In this document: piece by piece, positions 1-18,740 of the stretch
How the letters are laid out: the number at the start of each line of letters is the position of its first letter
Numbering within the stretch: position 1 is the stretch's first letter
NCBI RefSeq assembly: GCF_029633865.1
Contig: NC_079222.1
Location: 33,861,878-33,925,877 of the forward strand
Direction of reading: 5' to 3'
Length of the DNA stretch: 64,000 nt
From: Lampris incognitus
Taxonomy: Eukaryota; Chordata; Actinopteri; Lampriformes; Lampridae
Program-made: the position numbers and the translations under genes
Notes under the pieces: generated by a model
What the model was told of the DNA's origin: nothing
The model's database searches: none
The model's input: only the letters and a program-made list of their open reading frames with translations

Positions 1-299
1 CTAATGTGTAAGACTTGTAAAAGTCATATTACTACAATATAGGAGCTCGTTTTGTTTGTAGTCATGATAAGGGGTGAAGTATCCTATGCTCAAACGTGGA
101 GCAAGCAAAGATTGAGTTAAAAACGTTAATGTTGATTGTGGATAACTTAGACAGGTTAAATTGTGGGTGTACAGCGTATCCTTGATGAGCGCTAACCCCA
201 TAACAACATATTTTCGCGTTGCTACGGTGGCGCACACGTGACAAAGCCAGAAACGGGATTTTGGCGAGGCCTATGTAGGGTTCATAATATCGCCGCCAG

Positions 300-540
300 G
301 AAGGAGACGCGTCTCCGCGCATGCGTCAAACAAATCGGGTTTTCGGAACGGCTCGGCCAATGACGGTTTAGGACTGACGTCAGTCTAGCCTTGCGCGTGC
401 TCGAGCCTGTGGCGCGCCCTCCCGGTTCGCCCTGCAATATCAGCTCTCTTTAGCTTACAAGTCGGAGTTGTCTCAATAAATCACCTTTTATTGGATACGC
501 GTAATGGTTTTCGTGAATAAACCGTCAACGGTCGCATGAG
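300..540 (+). promoter_or_regulatory. Putative torsin-1 promoter and 5' UTR
   Basis: This CpG-rich stretch lies just upstream of the first torsin start codon. It contains a perfect CRE/ATF palindrome TGACGTCA at 375-382, plus several CG-rich boxes. I see no TATA box at a convincing distance. The promoter role is inferred from position and composition. Bases 1-300 hold nothing I can name. Confidence 0.45.
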
Positions 541-9190
<8,650 letters not shown>

Positions 9191-9650
9191 ACTCAGATTC
9201 CGATGGAGGTGCTTTTATTTACAGACTGTGTACACTTTGTAAAAAACTGCTCTCAAACGGATGACAGATGAGAGGAAATAAAGTTAGATTAACAACAGAG
9301 TGATATGGAGGACATCATCAGGACCTCTCTCTTACACTTAATGGACTAGCTGCTTGGACAGCATGAGGGCAATGAATTAAAAGAAGACAGAAGATTTCAG
9401 TGAAATCTTGGTAACTAATCAAGGTGCGAGATCCTTGCCTTTTTATGTTGTATGTTCGTGAGAATCTTGATGACTATCTCCTATTTTTATTTTTTTGTTT
9501 TGTTTAGCTTTGTTTTGTTTTATTCACCCCGAGGAACCGCTACAAACATACACAGTAATAATTATAAAGCTAACATCTGCTATGCGCTGACAAAAATACA
9601 GGCCTAAATTCTTACTATTTTTCAGCTGTTTGTAAACCCGTTGTGTCAGA
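9191..9650 (+). other. Torsin 3' UTR and downstream flank
   Basis: The polyadenylation signal AATAAA lies at 9277-9282, 87 bases after the stop codon. The remainder to 9650 is AT-rich with a TTTTG-rich patch. No coding sequence is seen. Confidence 0.6.
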
Positions 9651-9844
9651 TTATCAAGTCAAGTCAATTTTATTTGTATAGCCCAATATTACAAATTATC
9701 AGGATAATTGCTACAAAGCAATTCTGCTATTTTGCACAGGGACATCTTTGCTGGGCAAAAAGTTGCTGTATTGGCCTCAGCTTCTATGATTTGTACAAAC
9801 TCCCTTGTCAATCTAACATAATTATTTAACTGTCGTGACAGTCC

Positions 9845-10275
9845 ACATCTCATTTCATCATCAGCCGCTTCTCCGGGGTCGGGTTGTGGTGGCAACAAGC
9901 TAAGTAGGAAACTCCAGATGTCCCTATCCCCAGCAACGCCCTGTAGCTCCTCCTGGGGGATCCCACAGCATTCCCAGGCCAGATTGGACATGTAGTCCTG
10001 CCAGTGAGTTGTGGGTCTACCCCGGGGTCTCCTCCCAGTTGGACATGCCCGGACAAGCTCCAAAGGAAGGCGCCCAGGAGGCATCCTAATCAGATGCCCG
10101 AACCACCTCAGTTGGCTCCTTTCAACGCAAAAGAGCAGCAGCTCTACTCGGAACTCTCTCTGCATATCCGAGCTCCTCACCCTATCTCTAAGGCTGAACA
10201 CACAAACCCTATGGAGGACACTCATTTCAGCCGCTTGTATCTGCGATCTCACCCTTTCTCGGTCACTACCCAAAG
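9845..10275 (-). mobile_element. LINE 3' coding end
   Basis: The minus strand encodes the C-terminal tail typical of a fish LINE protein: a Arg-Trp-Phe-Gly-His-Leu-x-Arg-Met block, then CPTGRRPRGRP, then Trp-Gln-Asp-Tyr and Pro-Pro-Gln-Pro-Asp-Pro. It is an orphan 3' piece cut off at about 10275. A separate fish repeat with AAGTCAATTTTATTTGTATAG lies next to it at 9653-9700. The LINE clade cannot be fixed from this piece. Confidence 0.65.
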
Positions 10276-10418
10276 CTCATGACCATGAGGGTTGGAACAA
10301 AGATTGACTGGTTTTTTGACTGAGATTGACTGAGAGCTTTGCCTTGAAGATTGACTGAGAGCTTTGCCTTGCGGTTCAGCTTTAACAGTCCGCAGTTACT
10401 TGCAATTAGTCGAAGACA

Positions 10419-11614
10419 CAGATCAGCCAAAACATTAAAACTACCTGCCTAATATTGTGCAGGTCCCTTCATGCCGCTAAAGCAGCTCTGACCCGTCGAG
10501 GCATGGATTCCACAAGACCTCCGAATGTGTCATCTGGTATCTGGCAGCAAGACTTTAGCAGCAGATCCTTAAAGTCCTGTAAGTTGTGAGGTTGGGGCTT
10601 CCATGGATCAGAGTTATATTTCCAGCACATCCCACAGATGCTCGATTGGATTGAGATCTGGGGAACTTGGATGCCAAGGCAACACTTCGAACTCTTTGTC
10701 ATGTTCCTCAAACCATTCCTGAATAATTTTTACAGTATGGCAGGATGCATTATCCTGCTGAAAGAGGCCACTGCCATCAGGGAATACTGTTGCCATGAAA
10801 GGCTGTATCTGGTCTGCAACAATGTTTAGGTAGATGGTACGTGTCAAAGTAACGTCCACATGAATGCCAGGACCCAAGGTTTCCCAGCAGATCATTGCCC
10901 AGAGTATCACACTGGCTCCACCTGCTTGCCTTCTTCCCACAGTGCATCCTGGTGCCATCTCTTGCCCAGGCAAACGACGCACACATATCCGGCTGTCAAC
11001 ATAGTGTAAAAGAAAATGTGATTCATCAGACCAGGCCACCTTCTTCTACTGCTCCATGGTCCAGTTCTTGCGCTCACATGCCCATTGCAGGCACTTTCAG
11101 CACTAGACAGGAGTCAACATGGGCATTCTGATCTGCAGCTATGCAGCCCCATACGCAGCAAGCTGTGATGCACTGTTCTGATGCCTGTCTATTGTAGCCA
11201 GCATTATCTTTTTCAGCAATTTGAGCTACAGTAGCTGTTCTGTGGGATCGGACCACACGGGCTAGCTTTTGCCCCCCACACGCATCAGTGAGCCTCGGGC
11301 ACCCATGACCCTGTTGCCAGTTCACCAGTTGTGTAACCTTGGGCCACTTTGGTAGGTACTGACCACTGCTGACTTGGAAAACCCCTCAAGACCTGCTATT
11401 TTGGAGATGCTGTGGCCCAGTCGTCTAGCCATCACGATTTGGCCCTTGTCAGAGTCACTCAGATTCTTACGTTTGCCCATTTTTCATGCTTCCAACACAT
11501 CAACTTCAAGAACTGTTCACTTGCTACCCGATGTATCCCACCCCTTATAAGGTGCCATTGTAACAAGATAATCAATGTTATTCACTTACCTGTCAATGGT
11601 TTTAATGTTTTGGG
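10419..11614 (-). mobile_element. Tc1-like transposon, broken
   Basis: The ends are inverted: CAGATCAGCCAAAACATTAAAAC at left and GGTTTTAATGTTTTGG at right. The minus strand encodes a Tc1-type transposase. The catalytic half is open over 10614-11039 with WSDES (first Asp), FQQDN (second Asp) and [11 protein letters not shown] (Glu). The DNA-binding half lies in other frames toward 11325 with WQQGHGCPR. The two halves are in different frames, so the copy is dead. Its right end is also diverged. Confidence 0.85.
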
Positions 11615-11639
11615 GAATTGTTGTACATTGAATTGTTAA

Positions 11640-12420
11640 TTATGTTGCCTATCTTGTAGGAATGCATCTCCAGTGCTGATTTTTGAGTTTGTTTCTACAG
11701 CAATATGCTGATGGTCTTACAGTTATCTGGGATTAAAGGTTATTAGTATATAAGAAAAGATTAACCTGTAAATGCAAAGAAAATATTGGCTCCGCGTGTT
11801 AATCATGAGTCTGCACATATAATTGCAAAATTAAATGTAGCTCACTCATTTTTAGTAAGAACTTGAATTGAGGAATGAAATTTATAGGGAGGCTGTGTAC
11901 ACGTGTATCATAATGTAGGTAATATCAAGCAGAAAAGTGAAATTTGCTGACCATATGTAATTTTATTTGCTTTGATTTTGAATACCTAGCTGAAAATAAG
12001 TCACACTGTAGTTGATACATTTGTAATGTACACTGGTTTTAAAACAGTTTTGCATCTAGATGTTATTGACAGTGAAATTTTAAAATAAAACCTGCAAATC
12101 TTGCCTTATTTGACTTTTAGAGCAACTGTTGGCGGTCGACTGTGTCAGCGAGCATGATGACATTTCAATACCAAAGTAAAAGACTGCTCATTAATGCAGT
12201 CAAAATGGCGCCAGGTCAAAGTTGATATGGAATCAGAAGTACATAATTCCAAATAAACTTTCCATTTTGTTATGACTTGAATCTCATTACAATCATGTCT
12301 GATCAGTATTGTCTTAAAAGGTTTTAAGAAATGGCAGATAACTTGAAGGATTTTCCAAAAACATGTTTGTGTCTTTGACAAGTTGTCATTTTTGACAATA
12401 TTGTCATGTTTAAATGTTAC
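11640..12420. other. Intergenic, no gene seen
   Basis: This is AT-rich unique-looking sequence between a Tc1 copy and a LINE fragment. I see no conserved frame, RNA gene or repeat family. Confidence 0.45.
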
Positions 12421-12424
12421 GTTG

Positions 12425-12800
12425 ATGACTAGATATATAGATGGATGGATACTTTATTGTCCTCACAAACATGTACACATATGTATCATACGAAATACAG
12501 ACAGGACAGGGAGGCAACAACACATGAACACAAGACTGAGTTTAGAACTTCAGTGGCAGAGGAACAAAACTCCAGGTGAGAGTCCTGGTCCTGTACCTGC
12601 ATCCCCATCTTAGCGATGTGTGTCATGATTTATGGGGGTGAGTGGGATCTTGAGTTATGGTTCGTGCTCTGTGTATCCTGGCTTTGCTATTGAGGTCTGT
12701 TACGTCAGGGGTGGGAAGGCCAATGATTTTGGATGCGCTGTGCGAGATGCGGATGAACTGGTTTCTATTGGTGACTTAAGATGGTGAAGGACCAGTGGGA
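12425..12800 (-). mobile_element. LINE 3' UTR fragment (Rex1/CR1-like)
   Basis: It starts with GATGGATGGATACTTTATTG, the inverse of the tail common in fish LINEs of this type. A non-coding stretch follows, with GGGTGAGTGGGATC and GATGCGCTG. Similar material lies at the 3' end of the copy at 33970-35270. No reverse transcriptase remains. Confidence 0.45.
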
Positions 12801-12867
12801 GCAGTAAAGAAGTAAAATATCACACACTTCAAATTTAAAGCTATGATACAAGTCGTCTATTTAACTT

Positions 12868-13298
12868 GCACAGTTAGGGTACAAGTTAGTTTAACTTGTA
12901 CCCGCCCAATTACCCCACTCTTCTGAGCCGTCCTGGTCGCTGCTCCACCCCCTCTGCCGATCCGGGGAGGGCTGCAGACTACCACATGCCTCCTCCGATA
13001 CGTGTGGAGTCGCCAGCCGCTTAGTTTCACCTGACAGTGAGGAGTTTCACCAGGGGGACGTAGCGCGTGGGAGGATCACGCTATTCCCCCCCCAGTTCCG
13101 TACAGGCGCCCCGACCGACCAGAGGGGGCGCTAGTGCAGTGACCAGGACACATACCCACATCCGGCTTCCCACCCGCAGACACGGCAAATTTGTGTCTCT
13201 AGGGACGCCCTACAAAGCCGGAGGTAACGCGGGGATTCAAACCGCCGATCCCCGTGTTGGTAGGCAACGGACCAGACTTCCACGCCACCCGGACGCCC
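12868..13298 (-). mobile_element. tRNA-derived SINE, copy 2, with 14-bp target duplication
   Basis: Same family as 7099-7510. The 14 bases CGTCTATTTAACTT are duplicated exactly at 12854-12867 and 13299-13312, which proves insertion as one unit and argues for a fairly recent event. The B box region is at 13233-13245. Confidence 0.88.
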
Positions 13299-13388
13299 CG
13301 TCTATTTAACTTATGTCAATTTTATACACTGCCTTACCCTTCCTGTAGGGCCACAATCCATCACACCACGTTTCCCAGTAAACTATAG

Positions 13389-13542
13389 TGTAACGTGCAC
13401 GGATAAGTAGACACGTTGGTCCTGACTAACGGATCGGATCATTTAGTCGACTGGTTAACGTTGTCGCTTGCGGAGTGGGAGACACGGGTTCGCGTCCCGG
13501 CTGGGGCGACGGTCTCCCGGACTGCCCTCCGAAATCGCTACA
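13389..13542 (+). mobile_element. Solo LTR of a miniature LTR element (fossil)
   Basis: This 154-base stretch begins TGTAAC and ends GCTACA. It is homologous to the two LTRs of the element at 39265-39687. It contains tRNA-like A-box (TAGTCGACTGG) and B-box (GGTTCGCGTCC) strings. No internal region or partner LTR is adjacent, so it is a solo LTR, left by recombination. No clear target duplication is seen. Confidence 0.7.
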
Positions 13543-13544
13543 AT

Positions 13545-14160
13545 ATGTTTAATATGTGCTGTTAGAGTTTAAACCATGACATAAATGAATCCATTTGTAG
13601 CATCCCCACTGAATGATGGTCAACACTTCAACTGATGATTTTTCATTTATTTAAAAACCCCCAACCACCGTAAGAGCTAGATATAAAGCACAAATAGAAA
13701 TACATTAGCTGCATAGCCATGTAGCTTCAAGCGTTACCCTAGCTTAACATTTGCTCACATCTGTTAACCGATACTCAACCTAGAAGAGCTGTGAGGTTCC
13801 TTAAGGCTTCAAACTTACGTCAAAGCACAAAAACACACAACAATACAATACAAAGAACACTAACCTTGTGCCTCTTCGGAGGGTGCTAATACATTAAAAT
13901 TCGACTTAATGAGATTTCATTTCACCGTTAATGTTCCTTCTTTCGTTCGTGATAGGAAATACTAAGAATCAATTCGTAGTTTCAGAATAAAAGTCCCTCG
14001 ACGCAACCAAAACAGGAAATACTGTAATACATATTCAGAACATTAGACCTGCCATAATATGAATAAGTGGTTGTTCAACAGGGAAATCTCTTTAGAATTA
14101 AACTTAGAATTTAATTCTAAATTATTTTTTTGTCTAGATAAAGTGGTATATAAATGTAAT
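13545..14160. other. Intergenic, no gene seen
   Basis: AT-rich unique-looking sequence. It is followed by an (ATT/ACT)n run at 14162-14212 and then by 14220-14535, which I also cannot assign. Confidence 0.45.
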
Positions 14161-14537
14161 CCATTATTATTATTATTGTTATTATTATTATTATTACTAC
14201 TACTACTCTTGAGACATTACCTAATGATAAAAAGGGCACAATGGTGGGATTTAAACATGCCCTCCGCAACATCTCCTACTCTCCTGGACTCGTTTGAATC
14301 AACATTTAGCATGTTCCAAAGAGATGGTGAAGAAATCTCAGTTTCAGGAGGGCACTGTGCTGCAAGAAAGTGCACCATAAGGGTATGGTGCAGAGGTATA
14401 GAAGATGCAAAGGACAGGACAGGGTCTCCACAGAAATTATCTGGTGACTCTGCAATTGTTGGATGAATCAAGAAAGGAGATGAGACTGAGTACAGTCCAG
14501 TTAAACTGAGTACAGTACAGTTTGTCCAACTTAAAAA

Positions 14538-15716
14538 TTTGAGCTCTCACTCCTTTCCTGTTACTACCGGTGTTCCCCGGGGCTCTGTACTGGGACCCCT
14601 TCTATTTATTATTTACCTACTACCTCTTGGCTACATTTTCAGGAAATTTGGCATTCAATTTCATTGCTACGCGGATGACACCCAGCTTTATCTATCCACC
14701 AAACCTACCTCCACTCTTCCGCCCACATCCCTTTCTGACTGCTTACTAGAAATTAAATCCTGGTTTTCATACCACTTCCTCAAACTTAATAGTGATAAAA
14801 CTAAGGTCCTTTTAGTTGGCACTAAATCTACTTTGGCCAAAACAGACAGTTTTTTTCTTACTATTGACAATTCTATAGTTCCCCCATCGCTTCAGGTTAA
14901 GAGTCTGGGTGTCATCCTGGACAGCACATTATCTTTTAAAACTCACATCTACAATGTTACTCGGTCTGCATAATTCCACCTACGCAATATTAATCGTCTT
15001 CGGCCATCACTTACACCTAAAAGCACAGCCATACTCACTCACACCCTGGTTACATCCCGTATTGACTTCTGTAATTCTATCCTTTTTGATCTTCCCCTCA
15101 AGTGTCTTCACAAGCTTCAGTTGGTCCAGAATTCAGCTGCCCGTATCATTACCAGAACTCCTTCAGTAGATCATATCACTCCTGTTCTTCAGCAATTCCA
15201 TTGGCTTCCTTTTTTATACCGTATTGACTTCAAGATCCTGCTACTCACCTTTAAGGCCCTTGATAACTTAGCTCCTTCCTATCTTTCTGAACTCCTTCAT
15301 ATCCGCACGCCCTCCTGCACTCTCAGATCCTCTTCTGCTCTCCAATTCACTACACCATCGCCCCGCTTGACTACCATGGGGACTACAGCCTTCAGTCGTT
15401 CTGCCCCCCGTCTATGGAACTCTCTCCCACAACAAATTCGCAACATTGACTCTCTTTCAACCTTCCCCATCTCAAAACGTACATTTTCAAACTGGCATAT
15501 TCAGTCTGATCCACGCTTCACTGAGTTTTGTGCAGATGTTGATTTTATACTTACCTGTTGTGTTAACTTCTTATTGTCTACCCTGCTTTGTTTTGATTTT
15601 ACGCTGTCTGATACAGTGCTGTTTTTCTGTCGTTTTTTTTAACTATGTTCTGTAAGGTGTCCTTGAGTGTTTTGAAAGGCGCCCACAAATAAAATGCATT
15701 ATTATTATTATTATTA
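14538..15716 (+). mobile_element. L2-clade LINE, 3' portion
   Basis: The reverse transcriptase is entered near motif 4: [13 protein letters not shown], then [11 protein letters not shown] (catalytic Asp-Asp), then [10 protein letters not shown]. The C-terminal region follows in other frames, with a Asn-Ser-Ala-Ala-Arg block and WNSLPQQIR. It ends with a non-coding tail and an (ATT)n run at 15702-15717, typical for L2. Frameshifts near 14970-15120 break it. The copy is 5'-truncated. Confidence 0.85.
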
Positions 15717-15924
15717 CAGGAGGGTGACAGTTCCATTGACTGGTGTGAGCTTCTTCTACACCATTTAGATGGAAATGACATTAGAGGTGTATAGCAGTGT
15801 TCATTTTTATTGTTTCAACGGCAAGACTAAAACAAAACGTACAAACTTACTAAACTTACTAAAAAAGCAGCTGTCTATTAGCTGCTTACCATTCATGGCC
15901 CATGAGTTTCTAGACTTTTTCCTG

Positions 15925-17995
15925 CAATAAGGTTGATGAAATCATAAACAAAATTAGTTCTTCGACTCCAGCTACTCCTGCAGATCATGTCTTACCAAAT
16001 TCATATCTATACAATGAGTCACTGACAGTCCCAGTTACTACAGCTTATCTCTCTTAATACTTTGACTAAGTTCGTGTAAGCTTCTAAACCAACTGCTTGC
16101 CTACTTGACCCCTTACCAGCAAAACGTTTTTTAAAAACCTCTGGCCTTTTCTGGGACCTACAATGCTAGACATTGTTAATTTATCACTTACTACTGGCAT
16201 TGTTCCCAGCAGTTTTAAGACAGCTGTGGTTAAACCTCTACTTAAAAAACCGCACCTCGATCCAGGGTCTCTTAATAACTATCGGCCAGTCTGTAATCTT
16301 CCATTCTTTTCTAAAGTACGAAAGAGTGTTTTGTATCAACAACTTTCGACCCATATAGAAGAAAACCATCTACATGAACCTTTTCAATCGGCTTTAAGGC
16401 CCTGTCACTCCACTGAAACTGCTCTGACCAGAGTGGTGAACGATCTTTTACCAGCTATGGACTCTGATTCCACTTCTGTGCGTCTACTACTTGACCTTAG
16501 TGCAGCCTTTGACACCATCGATCACTGTATACTTTTAGATAGATTAAATTGTTATTTTGGTGTCTCTGGCTTAGCTCGCTCTTGGCTTAAGTTCTACTTA
16601 TCTGGAAGAACACATTGTTTCTGCTATAGTAATATTATATCAAAATTCTCTGATGTTAAACATGGTGTGCCTCAGGGCTCAGTTCTTGGCCCTCTACTTT
16701 TCTCTTTATATTTCACCTCTTGGCCAAATTATACGCAGTTATGGAATACATCTCCATTGCTGTGCTGATGATACTCAGCTGTATGTGCCTATAAGGGCTG
16801 ATGATCATACTCAAATGACTAATTTAGAGACCTACTTGCCCACTGTGAAAAATTGGATGTTACGTAACTTTCTCCTTTTAAATTCAGATAAAACCGAGAT
16901 GCTGGTCATTGGCCCTGCTAGACACAGACACCAATTTGATCAAGTAACGATAACAATCGACAACTCTGTGGCTTCACAAAGTGTGGCAGCCAAAAATATT
17001 GGTGGTGTCATGTTTGATCCCAGCCTTTCTTTTGATAAGCACATTAAGGAAATCACCAAGACTGCCTTTTTTTCCACTTATGTAACATAGCTAAAATTCG
17101 GTCTTTTCCCTCCATGGCTGACGCAGACTCTAATACATGCATTTGTTTCATCCAGACTTGATTACTGTATTGTTCTGTTTTCAGGTCTGCCACTAAAAGT
17201 GTTCAGCTGGTTCAGAATGCTGCAGTTAGAATCCTAACTAAATCTGGAAAATTTGACCATATTACACCGATTCTTGCCTCCCTTCATTGACTTCCTATCC
17301 ATGTTAGATCAGAATTCAAGGTGCTTCTGCTGACTTGTAAAATCCTTAATGGGCTTGCCCCATCTTACCCGTTATATTCCATCTCAAGCTGACCACACTA
17401 TATAAACCAGCAAGAACTCTGAAGTCCGATGGCAGTGGTCTTTTAACCATCCCTCGAGCTAGGTAGATAGAGTAGATGGACCTGTCTGAGGACCTGAGGG
17501 AGGCCCCACAGTGGACACATTTAAAAGCAGGTTAAAAACCATCCATCAATCCATTATCCGAACCACTTATCCTGCTCTCAGGGTCGTGGGGATGCTGGAG
17601 TCTATCCCAGCAGTCATTGGGTGGCAAGCAGGGAGACATCCTGGACAGGCCACCAGGCCATCACACAGGGCCAACATACACACACACACACGCACACAGT
17701 CATACCTTACTTTTTAAAACAACCTATGGCTAAGTTCATGGTGTGTGTGTTTATGTATGTGTGTGTGTGTTTTGTATATTTTGCTATTTTTATATATTCT
17801 GCTCCGATTGTTGTTACTTTTAATTAATCAGCGTTATGGCACTTTTATTTTACTAAATTTGAAACTTCTTGGTACTTTTTTAAAAATTGTCTGTACTTTG
17901 TATTTATTTTATTTATGCTTTTGTTTTTTTCCCCTTTTTTGCCTGTAAAGCACTTTGAGTGACCTCTGCGATGATAAGGTGCTATACAAACTTGC
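15925..17995 (+). mobile_element. L2-clade LINE, second copy with internal insertion
   Basis: The reverse transcriptase is largely readable: [51 protein letters not shown], then in a shifted frame CADDTQLYV and LLNSDKTEMLVIGP. The C-terminal part is broken up by several stops. A family-B repeat plus (CA)n/(TG)n tracts (about 17536-17770) lies inside the 3' end. The element ends with the L2-type tail AAGCACTTTGAGTGACC near 17948. Confidence 0.85.
17540..17680 (+). repeat. Family-B dispersed repeat, copy 2
   Basis: Inverted relative to 7630-7752, it contains GATGCTGGAGTCTATCCCAG and GGGAGACATCCTGGACAGG, followed by (CA)n. It lies inside the second L2 copy. Confidence 0.6.
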
Positions 17996-17999
17996 CTTG

Positions 18000-18740
18000 C
18001 CTTACTTTTAACCGCATCTATAGAGGTAGCAGTCCATTCTGATAGATAGTATTTCCTACCTGACAGAATGAGCTACTATAACTACATTTATAGATGTACC
18101 CTCAGTTAGTCGCACCCGGCGGCCCGGAGTCCACTCAAGCTTAATATTCTGAATGTATACCTCCCCCCGCATACTGTAACCCCTTCTGCCTTGCACGGGA
18201 TGATATTAAGGATGAATTACTCCAAAATACATCACTTGTTTTCTCTGGGAATCTGCTGATTTCTTCCTTCGTGTCTTGGACTTTTCTGGCTAATTCCTGG
18301 ATGGTTCTGGAAAGCTTGGCAGGCGTAGTAACAGTAACTGAAGGAGGGGGGGGGGGCTTTGCGAAAGGTCAATTATCATTGCCATCTTCACTGACACTGT
18401 TGTCACATCTACTCCATCCCTAAATCAGTAAGAGACGATACTAAATCCCTGCTGGATGACAGACAGCCTGCTTTTTGATACTCTCAACATCAAACATGTT
18501 ACTAAAACAAATAAAGGAAAAGTAAATATTATCATGCCCGGTTTATTTCCAAAACATTTCACTGAGCAAAGTGCAGCTTTCATTTTCCTTTTGAGTGTTC
18601 TTTAGTTGCGAAGCGATCCATCAACATGGTTTAATGATTTGAAGACGTCGGCGTATTGATCTTCTGTGTTCATTATTTCAACCACATAGGCCCAATAAAT
18701 CCATGGTGTTAACAGTAGTCCATGTAAGGCAGAAGTCCTT
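18000..18740. other. nsa2: Intergenic and nsa2 3' UTR
   Basis: On the minus strand an AATAAA signal at 18541-18546 lies about 195 bases after the nsa2 stop, so roughly 18520-18740 is its 3' UTR. The rest holds a poly-G run near 18347 and nothing I can name. Confidence 0.5.

Noticed and set aside
9653-9700. AAGTCAATTTTATTTGTATAG-type repeat, also inverted at 61705-61780
   Set aside because: Noted as a common fish dispersed repeat; too short to name or to support a finding.
14059-14466. 135-codon frame with a poly-Leu run
   Set aside because: It is a translation of the (ATT)n/(ACT)n microsatellite and flanks; no family resemblance.
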